From NCBI GenBank assembly GCA_009767595.1, contig VSDK01009759.1, forward strand, positions 226,700 through 290,699: a stretch of DNA of 64,000 nt, written 5' to 3'. This stretch comes from Symbiodinium kawagutii. Its lineage: Eukaryota; Sar; Dinophyceae; Suessiales; Symbiodiniaceae. Both the position numbers and the translations under genes were made by a program. Under the pieces are notes generated by a model. That model was not told where the DNA came from. It ran no database searches and saw nothing but the letters and a program-made list of their open reading frames with translations. Of this stretch, positions 1 through 13,215 are shown in pieces; position 1 is the stretch's first letter; each line of letters starts with the position of its first letter.

Positions 1-7
1 ATATATT

Positions 8-48
<41 letters not shown>

Positions 49-120
49 TCTATTTATATATATACGCACAAACTTGTACACATATATATATATATATATA
101 AATCTATGTATATACAAATA
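1..120. repeat. AT-rich microsatellite at window start
   Basis: Alternating TA/AT dinucleotides with interspersed TATACA-like hexamers fill the first ~120 bases. It is simple sequence with no coding potential. Confidence 0.9.
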
Positions 121-304
121 TATTCTCAAAATACTGACAGTCCAGATAGTTTCACCACCGGGGGGGCCTTCTGTTCCCAGACCAACTGGGGCCAAAGGGC
201 TTAGATCTAATGCTGGGCAGCGAGGAGTTGAGGCTTGTTGACTGGAGACTTTTTTCTGATCTGAAATTGATAACTGGCTATGGGTCAATATTGAACAACC
301 AATA

Positions 305-393
305 ATAGGGGATAATAACCAACGATAATAGTGGGAAAACAATGGTTTATAGTGGGAGAACCCGGGGTACAGGGTTTTGACCCACTGCCAACT
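305..393. repeat. Dispersed repeat R1, copy 1
   Basis: A ~85-bp sequence begins with GGGGATAATAACCAAC and ends with GGGTTTTGACCCACTGCCA. A second near-full copy is at 9841-9924. 5' fragments occur near 15555-15597 and 36248-36275, and a 3' fragment near 19798-19814. The distal part contains a short inverted GGGT..ACCC. It is probably a short interspersed element; no coding capacity. Confidence 0.65.
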
Positions 394-639
394 GTCAACA
401 AGCGATGTAACAAATGCAATCAACAAACAACTGGGATACGAAATATTGACCGTCAACAATCATCATTTGATAAAATGAGTCGGAATGATAGGTTGCTTTG
501 TCAAGTACAAAGATCTATCAAGACTGTTATTGCAGCCTCGGTGTGGGGTCTTCCCCGAGGGGTGGTGGCCATCTCCAGCCTTCGGCAGGAGCGAGTTGCC
601 TCCAGAATTGGATGGGATTGAGCCCACGCGAAATCAGGT

Positions 640-845
640 GGCACCACTTTTTTTGACATTTTTGTCTCTTGTTGTAGTTGTTATGATTCATGTTGTTCTT
701 GTTATAGCTGCTGTAATTGATTTTATTCTTGTTGTAGTTGCTTTGGTTGATGTTGTTGTGGTTGCTTGGTTGCTGTGGTTGTTGTTGGCGTAGCCGTCGT
801 GGTCCTTGTAGTGGTTGTAGTTGTAGGTGTTGTTGGGGTTTGTGA
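640..845. repeat. Degenerate GTT trinucleotide tract
   Basis: GTT/TTG triplets recur on the + strand with frequent interruptions. Both strands give long but compositionally trivial ORFs (Val/Leu or Asn/Gln runs), so I do not call a gene. Confidence 0.75.
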
Positions 846-2403
846 TCATTGACCAGCAACAAGTATTAACAAATATGGTACACATACTGATGAAACTGTG
901 GTATACAACCCATTCATGTGAGCAGGGTGACCACTCCCTGAATGAGAATAACCACCCAGCCTGGGGCGTTCAGTACTGAGCCATGTGGACTATGTGGCGT
1001 AGCTCCGATGCTCTTTATCTTAGCGTATCCTGCAGGAAGCTGGACTGGAGCGTGCATGTGACGTTTAAGTCCATACGTCCGGATTCTTTATAACAAGCAG
1101 TTTACAAGAGAAACTACTAGCTATTGTTAACCATTAGCTATTCAAGATGATAAACTATGATGTTTCACATGATTAACCATTATACTAGCCACTATCAGAT
1201 ATTATCAACGATTCTCAATCATTACGAACCCTTGGCAACCACTCTGGTACCGGGTATCTGGACTCCAAAATTCAGCCCCTCTCCCTGGGTCCAGCTTTCG
1301 GCTGGGGTTGATAAGGGTTGTGAAACAGGGAAAGTTTGCTGGTGAGCATGAAACCAAGAATGGTTTGTCATGGTTAGTCATTTTCAACATTGGTCAACAT
1401 TTTTATGAATGGTTACTAATGGTCAATCATGTGAAAGATCATAGTTAATCATCTTGAGTAGTTAATGGTTAACTGGCTAACAATAGCTAGTAATAAGTCA
1501 TCATGGTTGATAATGCCCATTGATTACTGGTTGATAATGCTCAAGAATTGTTGAACTGTTGGTTGTGGTTTGATACCCGTCATAGTGGCTGACAATATTG
1601 AGAAACCGGTAATAAGTGCAATTGATACACGCTGACAATGGCTGAGAATGGTTAATAACGAACGCTCACAAGAAAATCTAACCATGGTAGGCTATCGGTC
1701 AATACGGTAGCTTGTGATTATAAACTGTATGGTCCATAAGGATATACTGTAGGGGTCACTAGCCTACGAGCACCAACAGTCATGGTTGATGGCACGGAGC
1801 GGGCTACGAAGCTATGCCGTTGGCCACGGAGAATAGTATATCATCCGTGCAGCGTCGTGAATTCCGCTGTTAAGGAAATCATGTTGTGTGTGTAGAGCTT
1901 TGAACCAGGGACATGGGAATTCCAAGACTACCAGGTGAAAGTGAAATTGGTTCTTGAATGATTTTCATATGATCTGCTGGTTGAGATAGGTTATACTGGG
2001 TCCAAAACAACCTGAAGATTCTGATTCTAAAAAAGCCGAGCTGAGCAGCCAACATGAGCTAACAAGTCATGTTTATTGTTAATTCATTGAAAACAACACA
2101 TACATGGGTTTGTTTGGTTTGTCCATAAATGGTGTACCCCTTGTATACATAATACATGTGGTGGTTTTCCCATGGTTTTCCATTTTACATGTCCGTTTTG
2201 GAGCGTGGTTGGGTGGTGCCACCATGTGCCACCATTTGTGGCCAACCCATGTGTCTTAGTGCCAGCTCTTCATTCACCATGGAGCAGAAATTGTCAACAA
2301 TTATCATGCCTCTGTTGCTTGCATACCGCATATGTGTATACACATATCATGTTCTTAGCATACATATTTGCATATGTACGTATTTTGAATATATTCTTGG
2401 TGT

Positions 2404-2515
2404 ATATGGCGGTTTCTCAAGTCATAGGGGCACCCCGAAATCATCCATTAATAGTCATCTACTGTAATGAACCAATCACAACTTGGGGTTCCCTATGGCT
2501 TAAGAAACCACCATA
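2404..2515. mobile_element. MITE-like element, copy 1
   Basis: The left end reads TATGGCGGTTTCTCAAG and the right end CTTAAGAAACCACCATA, an inverted pair with two mismatches. Just inside the left end is a GGGG..CCCC motif and just inside the right end GGGGTTCCC. The interior (~75 bp) is non-coding. Six further copies share these ends (9.6, 16.8, 18.5, 19.6, 36.3 and 47.5 kb), and a longer one is at 36.5 kb. This fits a non-autonomous DNA transposon; no transposase is seen nearby. Confidence 0.75.
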
Positions 2516-4284
2516 CAGTAGTTGTTTAGGCATTCTTGCTGGTGATTGTTATATACCTATGAATCCCTATGATTTTGCATTAAGCATTGAAATTCCCTAT
2601 GCTGCCACTCATGAAAGGAAGGGGCTATGCGTACGGTTACCTTATGAGACCAAGGGTTTCCGGATGCGCCCTATTTTGCCTAGTGGTGAGTTGGCTGCCA
2701 GGGAACTGTGGCAATACTTTCACACTTGTGATAGTAAAGCTACTGCTCGGGTGCGAAGGGACTTCAAGGCTATTTGGCATGTTAAGATGGCGCCCAGTCC
2801 ACCATCATGTGGTGGAGCTTGATTGCATGTCCATTGTGTCCTGTCTGTCTATGCTTACTCATTCGATAGGTCTTTCATCATGTAGGAGGCACGCTTTGTT
2901 AGCATTGCTGGCACTAGCCGACTACGGTTCTCAGCTGCAAAGTGCCAAAAATTCACCGTAGTTAACCACTTGCCGCCATGTATCCCCCGGTTGCTGATCA
3001 TGAAAAGCACCCTAGTGCCAGGTGGTGGATCGGAGAGTGGATTTTGAAGTTGCTGGGCATTGACTCGGGAGTTGCGATGGTTGGGTTGGGTTGGAGGTGG
3101 GGGTGGGTGGTTGGCTGGCTGGTTGGGTGGTTGGTTGGTCGGCACTGTCTATTGTGCTCGGCATAGAGCTGGGATGATCAGAACCCATGAATTAGAAAGT
3201 CTTGTCAACCCACCATCACAGTGGCTCTTGATGGTTCAGACCTGATTTGCATTGTTGGTTCTTGACCATCATGAGCCATCCGAAACCAAGTATAGGTTCA
3301 TCAATTCCCAGCCGTCAAACTTGGAATTTTCCTTACCTGCTTGTAGATATGAAGAAGGACAAGACGCTATAGCGGGCTTACCCAAGCTTGAACCATGATG
3401 GGCAACGACTTGAAAAAACTTTGGTGATGGGGTTGCTGCTAAGCCCATCCAGCATCGTGTTTTTAGTGGGGAAACCATGAAACTTCGGGGTTTTGTAAAC
3501 CAATCTAAGATATTCAAACAGATGTTGCAAAGGGCAGTGGGGAAAAGCCTCAAACCCAGGGCTTAAGATGGCTTTGATTGTCTACCGTTTCTGGCGACTG
3601 TCGAGCTGCGGCTTCGTGCGAGCATTTTGTGCGTGAGATGCAGCAGCCTTCAGCCCGGGCAAGTGATCAGCTTGTGGAAGATAGATATACCATCATATAC
3701 CTGCAAACATTTAGATATACCTACATCAATGGCATTGATTTATAAGCAGCTGGTATATTTCAAATGCAAATTCTACCTGCAAATATTTCAAAGGCAATTT
3801 GTCTATTCTAGGTATTGATTGATAAGCAGCTGGTGAATAGCCATGTTAATCCAACAGATGGTAGACGATTGACTATTACCTGTCCACTAATTACCACCTG
3901 TTTTCCAAGCTGGTTTACAACCTACAGATTATAGCACGACAGGAAAACAGGGGGCAAACTCCATAGGTAATCGGGCACCTAGCTCATCCATTCCGCCCAT
4001 GGAGGAAATCCGCGTTTCCGGCCTAGCAGAAAACCACCGTGAGCATTTGCAAGGCATGGACCATCTACAGCTGCTGTTCCTGAGATGAGGGGCATGTTGT
4101 CTCAAGCTGTGCCAGCTTCCCCTTGGGGTCAGCATCTGGTAGGATCTCCGACCTGAGCTTCGACGACTTCCAGTGATCATACCAGGTCGTAGGAGGGCCA
4201 TGGTGATCCTACGCAGTATATCCGATAGAAACCATGGTGAAATGAGGCCTTAAGTATTGAAATGAGTGAGGAATGTCGAAATAG
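2516..4284. other. No gene seen
   Basis: Only short ORFs without family features. A GGTT/GGGT run (about 3070-3145) creates spurious Gly/Trp-rich frames. Two AGATATACC/AATTTC-type local duplications occur near 3690-3800. Confidence 0.5.
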
Positions 4285-4785
4285 TTGGCCCATGTTGATC
4301 TCAAGATGAGTTCAGAATGTAAAGATCCTATGGCCCCAAATGTAAAGATCCTTGGCCCCGAAGATCCTATGGCCTTCACTGCCAGGAAATATCACCTGCC
4401 TGAGGTGAAGCAGATGGACAACGGCAAGCTCCGCGCACAGCGGATCCGGTTCCTGTCCTCCTCGCAGCGTGGTCCCATCATGGCACCGCCCCGGATGCCT
4501 GCCACCATGGCTCCCATGGCAGTGGGACGGCCTCCACAGGTGCCCAGCGGTCCATCAGGCGCCACGTGGGGAGCTTGTTGTGGGCCACCGGCGCATTGGA
4601 ACAGGGATCAGTTCGCGACGCGGAAGCGCAAAATGGGATTCTTTAGAGGGCAAAGTGACGTTTTTAGAGGGCAAAGTGACGTTTTTAGAAACCAAAGTGA
4701 CGTTTTTAGAGGGTTTGACTTGACCAACCATTTTCCACGATTGTTGATGAATAAACCAATGAAACATGGATGGGCTGACGCTTGA
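4285..4785 (+). CDS. Weak candidate ORF with a 7-residue repeat
   Basis: The frame is open for ~166 codons and unusually GC-rich for this compartment between about 4375 and 4630. It could contain an exon of an unidentified protein. The C-terminal part reads through a 21-bp tandem repeat and yields three copies of a FRGQSDV-like heptad, ending in ordinary flanking DNA. No domain is recognised, and the start may not be real: the first ~90 bases look like the surrounding repeat-rich DNA. Low confidence that the whole ORF is translated. Confidence 0.2.
   Translation: MAHVDLKMSSECKDPMAPNVKILGPEDPMAFTARKYHLPEVKQMDNGKLRAQRIRFLSSSQRGPIMAPPRMPATMAPMAVGRPPQVPSGPSGATWGACCGPPAHWNRDQFATRKRKMGFFRGQSDVFRGQSDVFRNQSDVFRGFDLTNHFPRLLMNKPMKHGWADA
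4653..4717. repeat. 21-bp tandem repeat, three copies
   Basis: The unit GGCAAAGTGACGTTTTTAGAG occurs three times head to tail; the third copy carries AAACC in place of AGGGC. The unit contains TGACGT, a CRE-like half palindrome, which may be coincidental. Confidence 0.85.
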
Positions 4786-7700
4786 AAGGTGGGCTGGTGG
4801 GTTTTCAAACTTGCCAACCAAAAATTGTACACGTGGATTTTTTAGAGAAAGGAATGGTCCCAACCTTCGCCTGGCTGACGCAAGTCAGGGCCGACCAATT
4901 TTCCTGGAGGAAACTGAGGGACCCAATGCTTCAGACAAGTAAGGGCAGGCCCGTTTGCAGTTGGACTGGTGAGTAAACACCCTGACACCCTGGTTATAGG
5001 CAACAACAGCTGGAGAATATCCTTCCAACCCGCTCGGATCGAGCAGAACAGTTCTTGCGAAGTGGTGTTGAGCTATCAGCAGAGTCAACGACAATTGCAG
5101 TGCCCCTGGACCGATTGTAGGGGAAAAAACATCAGTCAAGGAGCATAGAAATTGTGAAACATCATGAATGCGGATGGTACACATGGTGGATCCTTACACA
5201 TGGATGATTTCCCTCATACAGTACGATAGAGGGATCATTAGAAATCATCCAAGAGCGGGGTCTTCCCAGTCCAAGGATTCTACGATCGTAGCTTTCAGAT
5301 GTTCACCAGCCATTAGGTCATCTCTAGGTTGCTGGCCACCGCAGTGGTACCACGGTGGTATGTGACCACATCACCGCCTAGCATAAATGCAAGCATCGAA
5401 TCTAGCCATCTACCAAGTCACGGTCAGTCTAGCAGGGAAACCATAGGAGATCATGAGAGACCATGGGAAAGCAGACATAACTTGGCTTGGAGCTGGACCA
5501 GATACAAAAACGTAGCAGAGCCCCATGTCAGCTGCAGCAGCAGGTCATCGAGAACCGGTCTTGAGCTATGGCCGCATTCGCAACTACTACCCCTCCAAGG
5601 TCCAGCTCAAACGGCAGATGGAGCCGTGAAGATGGGGGTTTCGAGAGGATGGGTTGGTGTTCATCTCACTGTCCCTACGTTAAATCGAACGGATTTGCAA
5701 TTGATGATGCCTGCGTTTCCAATCGCCAGCTGCCGGGGCAGCTGGAACTATTTTGTACAGTTCCGAATCCTTGATTTTCTAGGGTCAGCGAATAGATCGG
5801 AGACATCTGACATTGTCACGTTTTTGAACGGGCAGATCTGGATGTTCTTAATGCGATAATTACAGAAACTCAAAACTAAGCCAGTCCACTCGAGTGGAGA
5901 AAGTGGTGTTTTTGACTGTTATCTTCCATCCAGGATATGATGAATGGATGCACCCAATCCCCCCCCATCTGCTTTTTTTTTTTGCAGTGGGTGGTTGGTT
6001 GGTTTCCCACAGCTCCCTCTCGTTTTTGTTGCCAGATACCTCAGACTCTCAGTTTCTTTGTTTTTTTGTTTGCCAAGCAGTGCCAGGTCAACATTTGTGC
6101 GGCAGGAAACGACCATTTCTTGGGTCAAACAGTGTGCCCTTCAATCCTCCCTTCAATCCTCCCTAAAATGACTTATTTTGAGAAGAACTGAATGACGATT
6201 TTCTTGCATAGCGATTTTCTTGGGATACCACGCCATACCGCCATGGTCTTCCATATCATCACCCCGCTTACGTTGGTCTTCCAATCGGTTCTTAAAATCG
6301 GGGACCCCCAAGCTATCATCCAGTTGATTCACCACTTATAGCCAGTAAAGCAACCATAACTTGGGAGTAGCCACCAACCATCCAAACCTTGGAGTCCCCA
6401 TGTCGTCCCGGCAACCGAACTCCGTCCATGGACAGCTCCCCCGGCTTCGGTTCAGAGACGCCTTGGTCGTCGCTTGCTGCGAGGGCTACGGCTTCATCGA
6501 AGGAAACGGCCAATCGGATCTCTTCTTCCTACCCAGCTCCTTGCCCAAGGCCGCTGGTGGCCGGTGGGGCGGCCGGTGGGGCAGTTCCATGGTTGGTGGG
6601 GGTCAGTGGGGGATCATGATGATTTTTGATGATTTAGAATGGTTGAGACATGGTTGGTAGATGATTTGAGGTTGATCATGGATGATGGTGGTTGATAACA
6701 TTGGATGATCGATGACAATGGTGGGGATGTTAGCCAACAATCATCGCGATGTACCAAGTATGTGGGCACATAAATGAGCTACTCCCGACCGTCTTCAAAA
6801 CGATAGTTCTGAAGAAACATCAATTCGGGAAGTACGTATCATTGTCATGTATGAACGTTTGGGCAGTATCATTGTATATCATTATGAACAACTCCTTTCA
6901 ACGACTAGGTGGAGAAGACTCTATCAACCCCCCTCAGCTGAAAGTCATCAGTGGAACCTGCCGGGGGCTTGCTCTGGGTGAGATCTCTGTGGGAAATCAT
7001 GGGCCTCTGAAGTATTGCCTGAGTTCTGGCTATGTTGACAGCGACTTCAGACGTATCAAGTTTTCCGCTAAATCACGAAACCGATAGCATACAGATGCAA
7101 GATATGAAGATAGTGACAGGACCCGCGGCTCTAAGATCTCACCGATTTCGGTGATGAGTCCAGGAAACAATACTTATTAGGCAGCAAATCATCGCAGATG
7201 GTTCCGCTGTCCAGTGATCTGTTGGTGAATGGCATTGATCTTCCTATCCAGCTTGGGGAGCCACTGCTTACGCCCAGCTCACCAGGAGCTACTGGACAGC
7301 AAGCAGCCTTTGGAAGGGATGGAAATCACCTTCGAAGCCTACACTAACGAGGATCGGTGCCCACGGAGTGATGTTCGACGCTCCCCAGGCTCCGAGTCCA
7401 AGTAAGCATCATCGATATTCCCCAGAGTTGTATAGCCACAATTGTTGGTTATCCACCCATCATTAATAATCATTAGCCTCATGCACCATCATGAACCATC
7501 GTTAAACATCAGTCAGTAACCATTATTGAGCATCAGTAGCCATCATTCAGCATCATAAAGCGTCATTGAATGTCATTGAGCGTCATCTATCAGATGCGTA
7601 GCATTAGTCGTCCAGCTTTCGCCATTCTTCTCCAGGAGGGCAAGGCACGTGCTCGGAGCATCCAACCGTCCGGCGTCCCAAGGGGGTTAGCATCAAGAAT

Positions 7701-8119
7701 CGGTGCTCATTCTGATCATCAATAAGAGCAGCATGGCCATGACAAGAATATCCTCCTCCTCCTCCTCCTCCTTCTCCTCTTCTCCTCCTCATCATCATCG
7801 TCGTCGTCATCATCATCATCATCGTCGTCGTCGTCATCATCATCTTCTTCATCTTCATAGTCGTTGTCAAGTCACATTAATCAAGTACACCATTATCATT
7901 GCACCGTTATCACTACATCAGTGTCATTGCAAAATACCATTGCCACACCATGTTTTTTTGTCACTAATTACCAATGTGAGTTCAAAGGTTATACCCCAGC
8001 TGATTATCCCCAAGGTGAAAAAACATCTCTTTGATATGTTTACCAAACCTGACTTCGAATGCTGACCCATCCCCAGATGTATCCAAGATGAGAAACTACA
8101 GAATGGGAACATCAGTCAG
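4786..8119. other. No confident gene; possible exon near 5.5 kb
   Basis: About 5535-5633 on the + strand encodes a sensible-looking stretch (it includes LSYGRIRNYYPSK) bounded by possible splice signals, but I cannot assign it. About 6390-6600 is a GC-rich patch with overlapping short frames. From about 7440 to 7590 the DNA is ACCATCATTGA-like degenerate repeat. Confidence 0.4.
7755..7860. repeat. TCC / ATC / GTC trinucleotide microsatellite
   Basis: A TCC run passes into mixed ATC and GTC triplets. All ORFs crossing it are poly-Ser, poly-His or poly-Met artefacts. Confidence 0.9.
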
Positions 8120-8247
8120 CACTCACCGGAAGTAATGACGCAAATGATGACTTCATCAACAATGGGAGCCCACGCCTGCATATTCTGGATATGATCAGCA
8201 ACCTTGGCAATATGATTGTCAACGAGTATGATGCTTCAATCGTACAG
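8120..8247 (+). CDS. Candidate internal exon, product unknown
   Basis: A 128-nt segment is preceded by TCAGTCAG and followed by GTACAG|GTGATC, so both splice signals are present. It has an open frame through the whole segment, reading SNDANDDFINNGSPRLHILD and then an amphipathic stretch ending in YDASIVQ. Composition and amino-acid order look like genuine protein, unlike the neighbouring frames. I see no domain and no partner exon, so the gene cannot be reconstructed. The frame stays open beyond the proposed donor into a hydrophobic run, so an alternative is a longer exon with a membrane segment. Confidence 0.35.
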
Positions 8248-9188
8248 GTGATCATTATGATCCTAATGTTGTTTTTCTCGTTGGTGTTCATGATTACGAT
8301 TTCCACAGCACTCACGGGAGTAAGACTTGAAACCACAGAGTCCTCACGATATTCCGTTTGTGTTTTGACACTTGCAGACCACATATTATTGGCTTGATTT
8401 GAAGGAAAACGACCGATTATCCCAAAAATACAATACTATTGGTTGCTTCAGGGAAAAAGTGATCATTTTTTTGTGGGTTGGGGTAAACAACATTTTTTGC
8501 ACAACTTCACGTGTTCGTTCAGGATCTTTTAGGGAGGCGGAAAGTCGTTTGCCACAAGCATGTCAGCTTGGAAGGTTCAACACCTCCCTGCCAGGTAGAC
8601 TCACCTGGAAGCTCAAACATCACATATTTTTTTTGGTAGGTAGAACGCTGACAATAGGTGAATTGTCTGGGCAACCAGGCTTGTTTAGCAGAGTTTGATT
8701 TAATGGTGTGAACTCTAAAAATATCCTTCCAATAGTTAAAACTATTGAGCGAGAGGCCAACAGCCTCACCAGCAGTAATCATCAGCAATCACCATCAGTG
8801 AATTACTGTAAATTAACAAACTACCAATGAATCCCCAGCAACAAATAAGGAACATCGTTAGGCACGGCCGCTCTGCCTCCTGTGGATTTGCCAACTCTTG
8901 TCTTGTATTTGCGACCAACAACTGAGACAATGCCTATGGATATCCTCGTTATCCAAAACGATTGCTTTCCTCGTGATTTTTATCATCAGGTTCCGCACCA
9001 TCATGTAACCGTTTTTAGTCATCATTCTGATCATCTTCACCATGTTATCATCCAGATTCTCTTCATCATTCTCCTCATCCCCATCAGCACACCTAGCTTC
9101 TCACGATAAATCATGACTGCCATCATGATGCATCACCATCACTACATCTTTGCTTCATCAGTACTGTCGGGGAAACGCTCCCCTGAAA

Positions 9189-9268
9189 TGGGTAAACCAT
9201 GGATGATGGATCCAATCAGCATTCAGTCACTGCTATTTGGGAAATGATCCACCATGGATGGTTTACCT
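9189..9268. repeat. Imperfect inverted repeat around GGATCC
   Basis: The left arm GGTAAACCATGGATGATGG (from 9189) and the right arm CCACCATGGATGGTTTACC (to 9268) are inverted with a few mismatches, separated by ~35 bases. Related GTTTACCATGG/CCATGGT words recur near 9430, 10695 and 10820, so this may be another short element. Confidence 0.45.
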
Positions 9269-9631
9269 TTTGGATCCGATAGTGATGAACTCATCATTAC
9301 CCTTTGGCAAACTCACCTGGAAGCTGAGAATCGCCATTTTTCAAAGGTAGAACCATTGTAAATCGCGGATTTTCTACACAACCAGGTTCGGGACTGCCGG
9401 AGTGGAAGTCACCTGTTTCAATAGGTCAACCATCCATGGTGGATCCAACCAGCCCCGGCGAGCCCAGGTACCTCCCTCCACCGCCCAGGGGAGCACCACC
9501 GCACCTTGACTGCTCCATAAAGCTTAGGCTCAAGCGAGAACGGCTTAACGCACTTGTTGAATGTTGTTTCATGCCAACATTTTGAGATATTTGTTGGTGT
9601 TGTTATTTGTTGGTGTTGAGTTGTTGTCCAC

Positions 9632-9740
9632 GTGGTGGTTTCTCAAGTCATAGGGGCTCCCCAAAATCATCCAGCTTATTAACCATTTATAGTAGTAAAC
9701 CAACCATCTGAGGGGTTCCCTATTTTGAGAACCCACCATG
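9632..9740. mobile_element. MITE-like element, copy 2
   Basis: It begins GTGGTGGTTTCTCAAGTCAT and ends TTTTGAGAACCCACCAT. The GGGGCTCCCC block inside the left end and GGGGTTCCC inside the right end match the other copies. About 109 bp long, non-coding. Confidence 0.8.
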
Positions 9741-9840
9741 TTGCTGTCTTTGTTGCGGGTAACCCACAATCAGGTTTTACCAGCAAGTCCTTCACCAACG
9801 AATGCAGCAAAACATTGCCGTTTCAAGCACCATTACCAGA

Positions 9841-9924
9841 TGAGGGGTAATCACCAACAATAATAGGGAAACCAATGGTTAATAGTGGGGGAACCAGGGG
9901 TACGGGGTTTTGACCCACTGCCAT
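9841..9924. repeat. Dispersed repeat R1, copy 2
   Basis: Nearly the same sequence as 305-393, starting GAGGGGTAATCACCAAC and ending in GGGTTTTGACCCACTGCCA. The two copies lie 9.5 kb apart in the same orientation. Confidence 0.7.
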
Positions 9925-11099
9925 ATCATGACACCTGTGCAGCACAAACGCTTTCCTACTCTTGCCTAGTGCTGATCCCATCCCTGCATTACTCCAAACA
10001 GTCCTGGTCCAATTAGCAAACAACCAATGGCTGCTCAAGTGCTGCAGTGCGTGGTGATTGGTTATCAACATTGACATTCACCAGCATGGGACCATGACTA
10101 TTTTACACTTTTAAGCATTGTGGAGGAACTGTTCGCCACTACAAATGGGTCAGTCATTTCTTCTGGCTAAGTCAGTATTTATGGTCCATAATTTAGCAAT
10201 TTCTTCGCAACATTACCATGTTTGGCTGTGGGTCAGTCTCCAAACAGGCCACAAGGAGCCACTGATTGAACGCCAAGTCTCCACGAATGCGGGATGCACC
10301 AAGGGTTGTAGTATTGGAAGCGATATGGGTTTGTCGATAGCCATGGTGGCACCCCTTGACCAACCAGCCTAAGGATCGTTACTAATGGGAAAACACCAGT
10401 GACCTCAGGAAACCACCATGTTTGGACAAACCGCAATACTACACATCATATCGACTTGCATCTGAGCATAAGATTATCATACCCGTTTCTGCACACATCA
10501 AGCATTGCTGTAGTTACGACACTTTGGATGTCTCCATAAACTGGGGCCCAAGCATCCCTCAACATGATGACTTTTTTTGTAGGTCGCCGCAATTTTTTGA
10601 TGTGCATTTCCATGAAGTGGTTCCTAGCCATGGGTATAGGGGCTACAACCATCTAAAACGCATTTTTGCCCTCAACCATCCATGGCTAGTAGCCATCTAC
10701 AACCATGGTAAACGGACCTTCAGGCATTTATAACCGACGTTATAAGCGATGGAAAATCCACCATTTGGGTCGGAAAACCCTGGGAAATCATCCGTTGAAA
10801 TGGTAGATTTTCCAGCTAGCCATGGGATCGTTTACCACAGGGTCACCTGGATTTCACCACTATTCTTGGTTACTATCCCCTTATTATGACAATCCAAAGG
10901 TAATTATGATCCAATCGAATTCCTAAGGGTTAGTTAGTAACTGTTAGTGACTGTTAGTTAGTTACTATAACCCTTAGTGATATGAGCCACTACAAACCCA
11001 TGGAAAAAAGGTCCCAGGGTGTCACAGCGCTGAGGCCTCATCTCCGAGCGCCTCCACCCCCTCCGGTTCAGATGGCGGGGAAGGGAGGGTCTGAAGCGT

Positions 11100-11830
11100 T
11101 GGAGTCGGAACAGCTGGTGGTTCATTGGTGGTTGGTTTTGTGGTTGGTTTTGTGGTTGGTTGGTGGTTGATTGGTGGGTAATTCGTGGTTACTTGGTGCT
11201 TCATTAGTGCTTAACCAGATTGATTAGCGTTTGATGAGTGGTTAATAAAGGTTGCGCGCTGGTGCTTGATAACAATTAATAGTGCTTCATCGTAATGAGG
11301 AACAGTTTGTTTAATCATTGGTGGTTAGAACCAGTGGTTTGCTAGTGATGGATGATGGTCAATAGTGGTTATAATGGAGACGCTCAACAATTGTGGAACG
11401 GTAGTGAGAAACGGTCGATTCATCATGGAATCGTAATTGTTGGTATCCAGTGATTAGTCATAGTTGTAATTGTCAGCCTTTGGTGTATGATGGTTCAGAA
11501 TGGCCTATTACTGGTATGATTTGTTATGGACAAGAATGATGGGACTAGTATGGAATAGTAGTGATGGTTGACACTTCTACACAATCAGCCATCATACTCT
11601 TCTTTCCTATTCCCATCATTACTATGGTGGCTAACATTTAGAAATAATGATACTATTAGCTGATTGGTAGTTTGAACCATTGTTTATTTCCCTAGTAGTT
11701 GTGAACCACTGGTTGGTTGACTAATATTTTTCATAGGGGTTGAGACTACCAACCAGTTATGGTTGATCACCAACCACAATCCTTATGGGTGATTGATCAA
11801 CCCTGACGGGTAGCTAAGAGTTCAGTACAG
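11100..11830. repeat. Degenerate GGTT/ATGGTT-rich tract
   Basis: TTGGTGGTT, GTGGTT and ATGGTT words recur irregularly on the + strand. There is no fixed period and no coding signal. Confidence 0.6.
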
Positions 11831-13137
11831 ACTGGTCGATCATGGTGAGACCATGCACCAGCGAAATCACCAGCAGGGACCAACATGATGTGGATCAGAA
11901 CGCAGAATTTCACCACTGCAGGGAGTCATGATCGGTTGACTGGCGCCATTGACATCTGGGGAAAGGCGGTTCCCAACTGTCTGCTGTAACATGCTGACCT
12001 TCGAAAACCTCACCTTCTCAGTGGTAACATGCCAAATGGCTACTTGGCACCCCTACTTATATAGTAAGTGGTCACTAAGCAGAAGGTACGACGCTTATCA
12101 GCTACCAGGGCTTCTAACCATGGTCATAAGCCCAGCAGCACAGCCTGGCGAAGCGAGTCTGAGGAACGGTGCTGTGGGTGCTCCCAGGGGGTCCCAAAGA
12201 TCTTTGGTTTGCCACAGATCCACGTAGATCCACATCAACCGCTACTAGTTTAACCTCAAGTAGCTTGTGATTTATCATCAAAAAATAGGGAGTGATCAAA
12301 GTAAATCTAACATGATTGAAACACATTCTCGCGTGGTATTTGTGGGTGTCAAGCATTTTGGGCCAATGAAAAGTGAAGGGCACCATAACGATGTAATCTG
12401 GAGACCGCTCTCCGGACTAGATGGGCACAGCATTTCGATGACACCTGGTCAGTTATGAAGAGACTGGCTTGGTTGATGATATGGAATGCTCTTTATATGG
12501 GAATTAGTATGACCCATATTCGTTGATCTCACCAACTGCTCATAGCTGTATATGGCAATATGTTCCTTCTTCATAGCTCTCATGATGCTCGAAGTCCATG
12601 ACCCTGTGCATGTGAGGCTTCCGCAGATCTCTTTTTTAATCAAACAGAAATTCCGAAGTCAGACCCAAACTTCCGCCCGGAAGTGATTCAGCCGAGCGGC
12701 CGACTTTACAGAGAGGCAGGCTGTGCTCCGGGCGGAGGTTATCATGGTGAATGATGGTGGTGAGTTCATGTGACGATCATGATGCTTCAACAAACTTGAT
12801 CATGGTCGATGACGGTGAATTGTAATGGTTCAGAATATAGTGCTCCCATTTGGGTGGTTGCCACTCACGGTGATAGTGCTTGATGGCAAGTAACCAACAA
12901 GCTGATGGTTCAGAATGGATGGTTGACAATCAACACCGCTGATGTTTAGTACGGAAAAGCAACAACAACATGGTGCACCAACTTGGATGATTCTGGGAGG
13001 TAAGCTATGACATATTTCTGCAATTGGGTACAATGACCAGAGATGATGTTGATGATGACGTTGAGTTGATAATTACAGTGGTGCCAAAGATGAGCGGTAA
13101 TGATGATTTGATGACGACAACAATAGCATGAGGATGA

Positions 13138-13215
13138 CTGATGATGATGATGATGATGATGATGATGAGGAGAACGAGGACAAGGACGAGGAGGAGGAAG
13201 GAAGGCAGAAAGAGG
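13138..13215. repeat. GAT microsatellite passing into GAG/GGA
   Basis: A GAT run is followed by GAG/GAC/GGA triplets. The poly-Asp/Glu frame on + and the poly-Ile/Leu frame on - are artefacts of the repeat. Confidence 0.9.

Larger units (their letters stand above)
121..2403. other. No gene seen; AACCAT/ATGGTT-rich DNA
   Basis: No ORF here has recognisable protein character. About 640-845 is a degenerate GTT trinucleotide tract. About 1085-1720 is dense in ATGGTT/AACCAT words whose strand preference flips along the segment. A short dispersed repeat at 305-393 recurs at 9841-9924 (see separate entries). Confidence 0.6.

Noticed and set aside
527..885. Asn/Gln-rich minus-strand ORFs.
   Set aside because: They derive from the GTT tract and lack any non-repetitive protein part.
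4653..4717. CRE-like TGACGT words in the 21-bp repeat as regulatory sites.
   Set aside because: They recur only because the unit is repeated; no gene or promoter context supports a regulatory role.
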